Shown here one piece after another: positions 8,776 through 16,062 of a DNA stretch of 16,771 nt. The DNA is taken from positions 1-16,771 of the forward strand of contig JBLHKS010000151.1 in assembly GCA_047620505.1 (NCBI GenBank), in the 5' to 3' direction. The DNA is from JBLHKS01 sp047620505 (GTDB lineage Bacteria; Verrucomicrobiota; Verrucomicrobiia; Verrucomicrobiales; DEV007). Under the pieces are notes generated by a model that did not search any database, was not told the origin of the DNA, and saw nothing but the letters and a program-made list of their open reading frames with translations. Position 1 is the first letter of the stretch, and each line of letters starts with the position of its first letter. The position numbers were made by a program, and so were the translations under genes.

Positions 8776-8937
8776 ATGAACGAGGAACAAGAGCAGCAGT
8801 TGAGCGACTTTGTGGATCTAGTAAATGAATTACGGAGCACCACCTTTTGGAAACGACAGAGCTCCAAGAGTCTCTCGATGGGCGGGAAAGAGGGGGAAAT
8901 GGAACTAGGGGGAAATGGAACTCAAAGGTTTCGATGA
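8776..8937 (+). pseudogene. Frameshifted original 5' end of the unknown-function gene (53-codon stub)
   Basis: From ATG 8776 an open frame of 53 codons runs to a TGA at 8935-8937. Its first 41 codons (MNEEQEQQLSDFVDLVNELR, then STTFWKRQSSKSLSMGGKEG) read like a genuine protein. Codon 42 is the ATG in the first copy of a 16-bp tandem duplication (8891-8922). Removing one copy fuses this stub in frame to the 321-residue frame that begins at 8915, giving a continuous protein of 362 residues. The stub is therefore most likely the true N-terminus, separated by a recent +16 frameshift. A real short coding sequence or an alternative start remains possible but is less economical. Confidence 0.7.
8891..8922. 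repeat. Perfect 16-bp tandem duplication, two copies
   Basis: The unit AGGGGGAAATGGAACT occurs at 8891-8906 and again, with no mismatch and no gap, at 8907-8922. Sixteen is not a multiple of three, so the duplication shifts the reading frame of the gene it lies in. Each copy contains an ATG (8899 and 8915) two bases after a run of five G. The second copy thus supplies a start for the remaining frame, but the spacing is shorter than usual for a Shine-Dalgarno. Confidence 0.95.
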
Positions 8938-9880
8938 AGATAGTTTCCGGTCATTTCTCCTTACGTTTCGATTATTGGTTCAAGACAACGAACCCACGTC
9001 GGTGAGAGATATTTGGAGTCTTATTAAAAACCACGGCGCCGATGCCGATTTATGGGCTCGAGTAAATGGCCCAAGGTGGATGATCAATGACTTTCTTGAT
9101 CGTGAAAAATGGCCCGTTCCGGGTGGCGGGGAACCCTCATTTAGGGAAATCAAGTTGACCTTTCTCTACGGCACCTACGCTCACAGAAATCCAATATATC
9201 GAGCGCGGCTAGCCGAGTGGAGGCGTTTCCCAGATCGATTCACTCTCTTGAAGCTGCATTTCGTGCTTGCTCTCAAAGTGATTCTAGAGAGTGCGATTGA
9301 AATAGCTGAGGCGATCAAGAACCCAAGTAAGATTCGAGAAGACGACAAAGCCGTCCCCAAATTCGACGAGTTTCCTGACGAATTGAAAGACCGCAGTTCG
9401 ATAAGGTTGGTTACCGCTGGCGTTGATGATAATCCGATTGCTTTGGATGCCATTCGCCGACGGAATTCGCTGCTACGGGAACTCAATATTTATCTTTTCG
9501 AACTTGGGAAGGAAGACGGCAAAAATTGCAGTTCCATGAATGCTGGCATCATTGACGAAATGCGAGATCCTGAAGGCTCGATCTTGGCTGGCGACGCGGG
9601 ATACGAAGGTGCTCGAATAGCTGTGAACGAGACGGAGCTGGATCCAGATCGCACAATCAGGTTTGCTATTGGCTTCCTCGGTGACTGGCGGATTTCTGTG
9701 AAAGTATGTAGCTCCATTCTTCCTCCAGTAATCATCAACCTCGATGCAGATGGAGATTTCTTGCCAATTACTCGGGAGATCAAAAGACATCATTCTCAGA
9801 TCTTCGATGGTTGGCCAATTTCGCAGCAAGAGATTGAGCAAAAAGCAAACGCTCTGCTCAGCAATTCAGTCGAAGAATAG
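8915..9880 (+). CDS. Protein of unknown function, probably N-terminally truncated by frameshift
   Basis: I do not recognise this 321-residue protein. It has no signal peptide or membrane segment, so it is probably cytoplasmic, unlike almost all its neighbours. The N-terminal half looks helical: MELKGFDEDSFRSFLLTFRL, a tryptophan-containing segment near 30-65, a motif FLYGTYAHRNP near 84-94, then a long helix with FVLALKVILESAIEIAEAI. The C-terminal part (about 240-290) is more beta-like (RTIRFAIGFLGDWRISVKV). The start at 8915 lies inside the second copy of a 16-bp tandem repeat. Without the extra copy the gene would begin at 8776 and encode 362 residues, so this frame is best seen as the body of a broken gene or one rescued by internal initiation. 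Base composition is lower in GC than the flanks (29 of 60 in the lines starting at 9001 and 9301, against 38 of 60 at 8101 and 10441), which suggests separate ancestry. Its stop codon lies about 13 bp before a decayed serine hydrolase fragment. Confidence 0.6.
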   Translation: MELKGFDEDSFRSFLLTFRLLVQDNEPTSVRDIWSLIKNHGADADLWARVNGPRWMINDFLDREKWPVPGGGEPSFREIKLTFLYGTYAHRNPIYRARLAEWRRFPDRFTLLKLHFVLALKVILESAIEIAEAIKNPSKIREDDKAVPKFDEFPDELKDRSSIRLVTAGVDDNPIALDAIRRRNSLLRELNIYLFELGKEDGKNCSSMNAGIIDEMRDPEGSILAGDAGYEGARIAVNETELDPDRTIRFAIGFLGDWRISVKVCSSILPPVIINLDADGDFLPITREIKRHHSQIFDGWPISQQEIEQKANALLSNSVEE

Positions 9881-9893
9881 CGGAGCGAGCCTC

Positions 9894-10075
9894 TATTTGT
9901 AAAAAGGCCAATTGAACGGCTAGCATCTGCTACTGGAAACGTGGTTCGAAGTGGCCACCAAAAGGCGAGGAAAATTATTCCTGACTTTCAAGATAAGCTG
10001 ATTTTGATTGATCTTCCTAAACAAGCTAAACTCCAAAAGACCGCCTCCAGTTTCACCGCTCACTCCGTTAAGTGA
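9894..10075 (+). pseudogene. Decayed 3' fragment of a second serine hydrolase (paralogue of the gene at 7628-8734)
   Basis: Two stretches match the intact hydrolase. Bases 9894-9962 align with its residues 239-261: the relic reads YL*KGQLNG*HLLLETW then FEVATK, against YLQKGKWNGQQLLLETW then IEEATQ, with 15 of 23 positions identical by eye. Two Gln codons have become stops by C-to-T changes (TAA at 9900-9902, TAG at 9921-9923). Bases about 10010-10075 read LPKQAKLQKTASSFTAHSVK-stop, against LPEHAKLQHAAAKLVAHPAK in the intact C-terminus. Most of the segment between these (intact residues about 265-330) is missing, so there is also an internal deletion. The 5' two thirds are absent altogether, and the fragment begins right after the unknown-function gene. 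It ends one base before the stop of the convergent alpha/beta hydrolase gene. Not expected to make a product. Confidence 0.85.
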
Positions 10076-10076
10076 T

Positions 10077-10877
10077 TCACGGACTCACATCTCGATTCGC
10101 CAGCACGAAATCCACCAACTCCTGACACTCGAAGTACGAAGGGCCGACCTTGTGACCTTCGCCGGTGATCAGTTTCACACTGATCTGGCCGCCGCCGGCT
10201 TCGTAGCGCTCCTTGAGCAAACCGGTGTTTAGATCATAGGGCACCACAGCATCTGAGTCGCCATGCACGACGAACATGGGAACGTCGTTGGCGAGCAGCC
10301 CCTTCAAGTTGTCGATCGGATTGAACTCCGGGAGCCTCGCGGCAAGCGCCTCCTTCGTCATGCCAAAGTCAGCCAGCGTAGCAGCTTCGTTACGCACCAA
10401 GGGCCAGCTGGCGAGATTGCATACCGGATAGATTCCTACCCAAGCCCGCACTTTGTCCGGATGCCGAAACGCCCACGCGAGTGTCATGATCCCACCGCGA
10501 CTCTGGCCGAGCAGAACCGGCTTCGGTGAGTAGCCGCGCTTCACCATGTCTTCGTAGAACAGGTGGAATTTCGCCGTGCTCTCGGGTGACCCACGCACCT
10601 CGCCGAGATCGAATCCGGCGAGGCTGATGCCCGCATCCATCAAGGCCTCGAAATACATCTTCCGCCCGAAGAGCGAGACCCCATTCAACGTCGGCGCATA
10701 CCAGAGCCACGGCTTGCCCTCGGCGGGTTTGGGCGCGGCGTAGAGGAAGGCTTTGTGTCCGGCGACCTCGAATTTTTCGGCCGTTTTTGGGAACTCGCCT
10801 TGGGCTTGAGCGAACAGCGGCTGGGCGGTCAGCGTGATGAGGAGCGCGAGAAGTTGGATGCGGAGAGGCGGGATCAT
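10077..10877 (-). CDS. Secreted alpha/beta hydrolase (prolyl-oligopeptidase/dienelactone-hydrolase-like fold)
   Basis: The 266-residue product starts with a signal peptide (MIPPLRIQLLALLITLTAQP, cleavage near LFAQA). The nucleophile is Ser126 in GQSRGG, the acid probably Asp209 in HGDSDAVVP, and the base His242 in GEGHKVGP. The order and spacing are those of a compact single-domain alpha/beta hydrolase. Close relatives are often annotated as prolyl oligopeptidase family or dienelactone hydrolases, but length and sequence suit a small esterase, and the substrate cannot be told. Its ATG lies 9 bases after the stop of the preceding gene, so it is the last gene of module B. It converges on the plus-strand hydrolase relic, whose stop is one base from this gene's stop. 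No strong terminator hairpin was seen between them. Confidence 0.8.
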   Translation of the reverse strand: MIPPLRIQLLALLITLTAQPLFAQAQGEFPKTAEKFEVAGHKAFLYAAPKPAEGKPWLWYAPTLNGVSLFGRKMYFEALMDAGISLAGFDLGEVRGSPESTAKFHLFYEDMVKRGYSPKPVLLGQSRGGIMTLAWAFRHPDKVRAWVGIYPVCNLASWPLVRNEAATLADFGMTKEALAARLPEFNPIDNLKGLLANDVPMFVVHGDSDAVVPYDLNTGLLKERYEAGGGQISVKLITGEGHKVGPSYFECQELVDFVLANRDVSP

Positions 10878-10886
10878 GTCATTTCT

Positions 10887-12092
10887 TCATTCCTGTCCGT
10901 GGAATGACTCCTCTTTAGGCACCGTGACGAAAGGCCAGCTGGCCGGGTAAAACCGAACGATCTTCGTCGGGCGAAAGCCTTCGAGGAGCATGCCGCATTC
11001 CACTTCAATCTCCACACCACTGCAACCGGGCACAGCCGGGACCTCGCCGGTTTTGAGAATGTTGCCGCCTTTGCGATCATTCGTCGGATCGTAGGTCATG
11101 AGGCTATGGCGGGCGACTGCGATGGTCCCTTTGGGGGCGAGGTCGTCTTTCGCTCCGCCGGATGTCGGCCATCCGAGAGGCTCGGGATTGATGTTGGCGA
11201 GCTCTTTGAATAGAGCTTGATCCAGACCATCGAAAAACGTGATCGTGACGATCTGTGTTTCATTGTCGACGGCTTTTACCCAGCCCGGCAAGCCGCGTTC
11301 ACGAATATGAAGGCGGTGGCGTTCCATCTGATGCGCGGTCGCCAGTTTTTGACTGGTTTCGTCGAGCCAAATCTCTCGAACCCGGCCCGGACCGTAGAGA
11401 CCGACCCAAGTTAGATTGAATTGCACCAACTGATCCTTGGCCAGTGATTCGAGCGTTCCAAAACCATTTTCTTTATACACACTGGTACTATTCAGGAGGT
11501 CGAAGACTTTGGGCTCACCTACCGCTTTGCCCTCGTGCAGAAGCATCGCAGTTAGCTTCTTGGTATCGAGATCGACATGGTCAATCTTCCAGATCTCCTG
11601 TCGCTTCGCGCGGTAGCTGAAGTCGTCTTCCACCCGGATGCAGCGCCGAAAATCCACCTCGGGTGAAACACGGTCATGGAAGACTGCTAACGGCGGGCGC
11701 TCGTCCTTTTCATCCTTAACATAACACAGAGTGTGTAGATGAGTTCCCAGCGGGATATCGCACAACGCAGCTGGGGCCCCATTGTAGTAGATGGAGCCGT
11801 AGGGCAACATATCCAGCGGCAGCGGCAGGTCCCAAACTCCGCGCTGCTGGGAATCGTTGCGGTCCACTCGAATCACCAACTGGCGCTCGAAATGATCGAC
11901 CTTGAGAAGTTCGCCAGTGATGTAGTGCGCCGAGCCCTCGGGCGGAAATTCACCTTCCACAGGTTGAAACCATGGCAGTGTCTTGTCAGAGCCCCCGTCC
12001 GTACGGAATGCAGCGGGCTCGTCGGCAGAGGAAGCTGCGATCAGCGCCGGAAGCAGGAGAAACAGAGTTGGGATTCGCATATCTGCCAGCAT
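10887..12092 (-). CDS. Exported protein of unknown function with three apparent beta-rich units
   Basis: I do not recognise a named family. The 401-residue product begins with a signal peptide. The ATG at 12092 directly follows the DUF1552 stop (TAA-ATG), which favours translational coupling, while the ATG at 12080 would give a cleaner signal (MRIPTLFLLLPALIAASSA). The mature part shows three units with a similar opening, a hydrophobic strand, then VD, then a second strand: GELLKVDHFERQLVIRV (60-76), IWKIDHVDLDTKKLTAML (167-184) and GWVKAVDNETQIVTITF (270-286). Each is followed by a variable loop and a later strand pair, so it may be a triplicated OB-like or other small beta-barrel. Cysteines at 111, 123, 151, 357 and 366 could form disulfides. 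Being encoded between DUF1552 B and a secreted hydrolase, it is likely part of the same extracytoplasmic module. The role is unknown. Confidence 0.75.
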   Translation of the reverse strand: MLADMRIPTLFLLLPALIAASSADEPAAFRTDGGSDKTLPWFQPVEGEFPPEGSAHYITGELLKVDHFERQLVIRVDRNDSQQRGVWDLPLPLDMLPYGSIYYNGAPAALCDIPLGTHLHTLCYVKDEKDERPPLAVFHDRVSPEVDFRRCIRVEDDFSYRAKRQEIWKIDHVDLDTKKLTAMLLHEGKAVGEPKVFDLLNSTSVYKENGFGTLESLAKDQLVQFNLTWVGLYGPGRVREIWLDETSQKLATAHQMERHRLHIRERGLPGWVKAVDNETQIVTITFFDGLDQALFKELANINPEPLGWPTSGGAKDDLAPKGTIAVARHSLMTYDPTNDRKGGNILKTGEVPAVPGCSGVEIEVECGMLLEGFRPTKIVRFYPASWPFVTVPKEESFHGQE

Positions 12093-13457
12093 TTAAGCAA
12101 CGACCTCTGAAACCACGCCAAGACTGTCTTGGAATTGCTCCGTTTCGACGCCGGAACGTTGTAGCATCGTCAGGAGCAAGTTGCTCAGTCGTGCGTCGCT
12201 GTCGACAGGCCTTCCGCAGATCTTGTAGTGCTCGCCCGCTACCGCGACGTTGTATTTTCCAATGGTCGGCAGGTTATAGTCGAGGTGCTGGCCATGCTTC
12301 ACGCCAAGTTTCATGCCCCCTGCGTAGATCGTCGGCAAGTTCGCGTTACCGTGACTGTGACCGTAGGACATGCCGCTTCCCCAGAGGACCTGTGTTGTAT
12401 CTAAGAGGCTTCCATCATCTTCTTCGTGAGCCTTGAGCTGATCGAGGAGATAGCTGAGTTGCTCGACATGAAACGTGTCGGTCCGGGTCAATCGACGCAA
12501 CTGCTCGGGATCTCCGTTATGGTGAGAGAGGCCATGGCGCGTTTGCGAAATACCGAGGTCCGGAATCGCCCCGCCGTTGGCTTCACTGCCGATCATACAG
12601 GTGATGACGCGCGTCATGTCGGTGCGAAACGCGAGGACCATCAGATCATAGAAAACACGATGATATTCGCCGACCTGATTCTGATCCATTTTCCGCGTAA
12701 ACTTGCCAGCAGTCGCGCCATCCAATTCTGGCCTCGGGACATCCAGCCAAGCATCAGCTTTTTCGGTCCGCTCTTCTACTTGGCGCACCGCGGTAAGATA
12801 TTCGTCGAGCTTGTTGCGGTCTTCCGAGCCGAGGTTCTGGTTGACCTTCTTCGCATCACTGAGAACGGCATCGAGGATGCTCCCGCGCCGATTCAATCTC
12901 CGGCGAACCGCGTCTTTCCCGCCTTTTTCTTCGCCAAAAAGCCGCTCAAAAATTGAACTCACGCTGCGCTCGGCTGGCATTTTAATTCCATCGCGCGACC
13001 ACGCTAACGAGAATCCGTCGACCGCCATTTCGATGGACGGGTAGCGAGTCGAAACACCCTGAACTTCGGCCATCAACTGATCCACCGAGACGGTGTTGCG
13101 GAAGGCGCCGCCATCCCTCGGAACCTCCGCGCCAGTGAGCCAGACCTGATCGCAATTGTGTGCCTTGCCAAGAACCAACGGATGGTGCAGGCCGCTGATT
13201 GGCGTCACTTCGCTGCGGTGACGCTCCAGAGATTGCAGCGGAGAAGTGAATTCGTAATCGGCACCCGCTTTTTCGATCTGCCAAGTCAACGTGTTGACGC
13301 CATTGGGTATGTAGATAAAGACGCTTCGTTTCGGCGGCGTGGGCTTCGGCAACCCCGCCGCGTGCATGCAGTCCAGCATCGGCAACGCGATACTTGCGCC
13401 AAGGCCGCGAAGCATGTGGCGGCGGCTCATTTGCCAGCGGTTCGATTGGATATTCAT
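12093..13457 (-). CDS. DUF1552 protein B, Tat-exported
   Basis: The 454-residue product is a paralogue of the DUF1552 protein at 3365-4714. The two share the opening MNIQ-x-x-RW-x-M, a twin-arginine signal (here SRRHMLRG, Arg12-Arg13), ASIALPML against ATVALPWL, and the SVDQ motif at 124-127. They also share a helical middle (RRRLNRRGSILDAVLSDAKK, then QVEERTEKADAWLD) and the C-terminal YAGGMKLGVKHGQHL block. The histidine-containing GMSYGHSHGNANLP segment is typical of the family. It follows the DUF1592 B gene by 12 bases and directly abuts the next start, so it is in one transcript with both. Tat export suggests a protein folded before transport. The function of the family is unknown to me. 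Confidence 0.88.
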   Translation of the reverse strand: MNIQSNRWQMSRRHMLRGLGASIALPMLDCMHAAGLPKPTPPKRSVFIYIPNGVNTLTWQIEKAGADYEFTSPLQSLERHRSEVTPISGLHHPLVLGKAHNCDQVWLTGAEVPRDGGAFRNTVSVDQLMAEVQGVSTRYPSIEMAVDGFSLAWSRDGIKMPAERSVSSIFERLFGEEKGGKDAVRRRLNRRGSILDAVLSDAKKVNQNLGSEDRNKLDEYLTAVRQVEERTEKADAWLDVPRPELDGATAGKFTRKMDQNQVGEYHRVFYDLMVLAFRTDMTRVITCMIGSEANGGAIPDLGISQTRHGLSHHNGDPEQLRRLTRTDTFHVEQLSYLLDQLKAHEEDDGSLLDTTQVLWGSGMSYGHSHGNANLPTIYAGGMKLGVKHGQHLDYNLPTIGKYNVAVAGEHYKICGRPVDSDARLSNLLLTMLQRSGVETEQFQDSLGVVSEVVA

Positions 13458-13469
13458 TGGGGCTTTGGT

Positions 13470-15890
13470 TTATCGTTTCTGGAAGAGTTCGGACAGCACA
13501 AATGCTTCAAGAATATTACGGACGTGGTAGTCCTTTTCACGGCCGATTTTGGCGATTTCTTCAAGTTCATCGTGATCTTCAAACGTCAGCGTGCGGCGCA
13601 TTCCGTAAATCGCCAGTTTCTCGACAAACGTCTTGTTGAAGGCATTCAGATCCGCCATCAGCAGCTGCTGGAGTTCTTTGGCGTTGGCAAACTTGCGCCC
13701 ATCTGCCAACTGGCCACTGGGATCGACCAACGGATCATCGCCCGTGCCCTCCACTTTCTCATGCGTGCGCCACTCGCCGATCGCATTGTAATTGTCGAAC
13801 GCGAGGCCCAGCGGATCGATCTTCCGATGGCATGCTGAGCAACTCGGATCGTGCGTGTGCGCATTCAGCCTCATCCGAATCGTCGCCTTGGGCGAATCGA
13901 TCGGGTTAGGTTCGATCGGATCCACGTTGGCTGGCGGTGGCGGCGGAGTTTTACCCAGAATCGATTCCGATAACCAAGCGCCACGATGCACCGGACGATG
14001 CCGTGTGCCGTCAGAAGTAAGCGAGAGGATCGACGCCTGCGTCAACAACCCACCGCGGTTGGATTCCGGCGTGAGCGAAACTCGTTGGAATTTATCGCCA
14101 GCGACCTCGGGAACCCCATAAAACTCGGCCATCTTCGGATTCAGCATCGTCCAATCTGAATCGATGAATTCGCGCAGCGTTAGACCCTCATGAAGCACCT
14201 CGGCAAAGAAAGCCTGCGTCTCCCCAATCATACTCTTTTCGAGATGACGATTGTAGTTCGGGTAGAGTTCTTTATCCGGCGGAAACATCCCGACTTTTCG
14301 CAAATGCAACCACTGAGCCGGAAACGATTGTGTGAACCGTTTCGCGCGAGAGTCGGCTAACATGCGCGCCAATTGGCGTTGCAATTCAGCGCGATCCCGA
14401 AGCTTGCCTTGTTCAGCAGCTGCGAGCAAGGCGTCGTCGGGCATCGTGCTCCAAATCATGTAGGATAAGCGTGAGGCAATCTCCCAATCGTTAAGTTTGT
14501 GCCGATCCTCGTGTTGATCGCCTTCGGCCAGAAAGAGAAAACTTTTCGAACACAGAATCGCGGTCATCGCGGACTTGATCGCGTCCCCAAACTTCTCTCC
14601 TTCCGCGATCTCGCCTTTCACGATTTCGACATAAGTATCCAGCTCACCTTCAGCCAGCGGTCGCCGAAACGCTCGCTTCGCCATCGTGGCGAGCCCGGCT
14701 CGGACCTGCTCCAGATTGCCCTCCTCGCTAGCCATATACTCATCTCGGCGACGCTGTTCTTCTTCCGTCACAATCGGGCCACGCATCGAGACCGAATCGA
14801 TGATTAAGACGGGATAACGCGCGCGTCCCTGATCATCAGTAATCTTCATTTGCCACGGCGCGCGCTCGTGCTCGGTCGTAATAAACGGAATCCGGCTTGA
14901 AGAGTTCGTTCGAGGATGACGTCTGCCGCCGGCCGTGTTGATCACGTGGATCTCAGGACCACGAACCGCCGGGAAGTGAGTCCGAAACGTCACCGTGATC
15001 GGCTTATCTTCAGGCGCGACAACGTCTTGCTCAAATAGTACTCGATCTAGTTTATGCTCATACACCTGTATTCGCGGCGCTGGGCCCTGTTCCGGTTTCA
15101 ACCCGCAAACCGTATAACTGATTTCATAAACTCCAGCGCCCGGGAACTTGAGATCGGGGCCGCGGTAGGGATTCGAGTATCGATACAACTCTCCCGATGT
15201 CGTCAGCGGGTAGCGCACTTTATCCAGCAATCCCGCTGCCTTGAGGCGCTCGTAATGCGGCTGTTTCTCGTTCATGGTGACCGCGCGAGTGCTCGCCTCT
15301 AGATATTCCACCTTTTCCTCGGGATAAGCCTCCGCCAGAACGGTCTCGGCCGCCTTGATGTACTTTTCAATGTGCGTTGCGGACAATGTCAGGATCGAGC
15401 CTAGGCGCTCAAACCCGTTCCACTCTGGATCTTCCAGCAGCCCACCCGGATCCTCCGCATCATACTGAACCCCGATCAAATCGCGCACCGAGTTGACATA
15501 CTCCGCACGAGTCAGGCGATGATAGGAAACCCGATCCCGGTTCGCCATCCGCGCCGCTTCGCCTTCGTTGATTCGCGCCGCGAGCCACTCCACGATCTTC
15601 GCGCTTTCGTCCGCCGCCGGAAGATCCTCCTCGTCCTCTGGGGGCATCTCGCCCGAACTGATCCGCTCCATCACCTCGGCCCAATTTTGAGTGTCGCTCA
15701 GACCGACATCCTGCGATAATTGATCGAGCCGAAAATCGCCTTTTTGCTTCTTTTCTCCGTGGCAGCGGGTGCAATGGTTCACAAGGTAAGGCTGGAGATC
15801 TTTTTCGAAGTCAGGCTCTGCGGCTGCGATTCCCGCATGGAGCAGAAATGCAAAAAGAGCGAGCGATTGGAAGCTGCGAATCATGATCAT
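13470..15890 (-). CDS. DUF1592 family di-haem-type cytochrome protein B (PSCyt1-PSD3-PSD5-PSD4-PSCyt3-PSD2)
   Basis: The 806-residue product has a signal peptide (MIMIRSFQSLALFAFLLHAG, cleavage near IAAAEP). ATG 15890 and ATG 15884 are both possible starts. Domains in order: PSCyt1 haem site CTRCH at 40-44 with SGEMPPE at 79-85; PSD3/DUF1587 at about 124-187 (YHRLTRAEYVNSVRDLIG); a beta-sandwich-like middle (FPGAGVYEISYTVCGL near 249-264); PSD5/DUF1595 at about 395-455; PSD4/DUF1592 at about 467-592 (IASRLSYMIWSTMPDDAL); PSCyt3/DUF1588 with CSACH at 684-688; PSD2/DUF1585 at about 728-803. It is about 115 residues shorter than protein A, mainly in the middle region, where it lacks A's charged coiled coil. 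It is the first gene of module B and probably an extracytoplasmic haem protein working with DUF1552 B. Confidence 0.9.
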   Translation of the reverse strand: MIMIRSFQSLALFAFLLHAGIAAAEPDFEKDLQPYLVNHCTRCHGEKKQKGDFRLDQLSQDVGLSDTQNWAEVMERISSGEMPPEDEEDLPAADESAKIVEWLAARINEGEAARMANRDRVSYHRLTRAEYVNSVRDLIGVQYDAEDPGGLLEDPEWNGFERLGSILTLSATHIEKYIKAAETVLAEAYPEEKVEYLEASTRAVTMNEKQPHYERLKAAGLLDKVRYPLTTSGELYRYSNPYRGPDLKFPGAGVYEISYTVCGLKPEQGPAPRIQVYEHKLDRVLFEQDVVAPEDKPITVTFRTHFPAVRGPEIHVINTAGGRRHPRTNSSSRIPFITTEHERAPWQMKITDDQGRARYPVLIIDSVSMRGPIVTEEEQRRRDEYMASEEGNLEQVRAGLATMAKRAFRRPLAEGELDTYVEIVKGEIAEGEKFGDAIKSAMTAILCSKSFLFLAEGDQHEDRHKLNDWEIASRLSYMIWSTMPDDALLAAAEQGKLRDRAELQRQLARMLADSRAKRFTQSFPAQWLHLRKVGMFPPDKELYPNYNRHLEKSMIGETQAFFAEVLHEGLTLREFIDSDWTMLNPKMAEFYGVPEVAGDKFQRVSLTPESNRGGLLTQASILSLTSDGTRHRPVHRGAWLSESILGKTPPPPPANVDPIEPNPIDSPKATIRMRLNAHTHDPSCSACHRKIDPLGLAFDNYNAIGEWRTHEKVEGTGDDPLVDPSGQLADGRKFANAKELQQLLMADLNAFNKTFVEKLAIYGMRRTLTFEDHDELEEIAKIGREKDYHVRNILEAFVLSELFQKR

Positions 15891-16062
15891 CGTGAGGAAA
15901 GCGAGGCGGAGTTCAGGAGAATGTCTTGAATGCCGGAATCATGGACAAAAGAGTGAGTTTTCTTCGCTACCAGCTGTTTGTCCCGACAAATTTCATGCGA
16001 TGTGCGACATCACTGCGAGTCGCAATTGCCAATTGAATTTGAAGGCGTGAGCGTGTGGCGAC
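15891..16062. promoter_or_regulatory. Divergent intergenic region with a cluster of palindromes
   Basis: This 172-bp gap separates the starts of the DUF1592 B gene (minus) and the SGNH hydrolase (plus) and should carry both promoters. Three perfect dyads lie within 48 bases: TTTGTC-cc-GACAAA (15977-15990), GATGT-gcg-ACATC (15999-16011), and TGCGAC-10 nt-GTCGCA (16003-16024), the last two overlapping. Just after them is CAATTGCCAATTG (16023-16035). They lie 39-86 bases before the plus-strand ATG. Such short dyads could be operator sites for one or more regulators. I could not assign promoter boxes with confidence. Confidence 0.45.

Noticed and set aside
10061..10074. CACT-taacgg-AGTG-type hairpin at the convergent gene ends as a terminator
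   Set aside because: The stem is only four base pairs with no following T-run on either strand, too weak to call.
13366..13370. Cys30 after the Tat signal of DUF1552 B (LPMLDC) as a lipobox
   Set aside because: Asp just before Cys does not fit the lipobox consensus, and protein A has no Cys there.
13158..13838. A 226-codon open frame on the plus strand
   Set aside because: It spans the junction of DUF1552 B and DUF1592 B in antisense and has no recognisable protein features.
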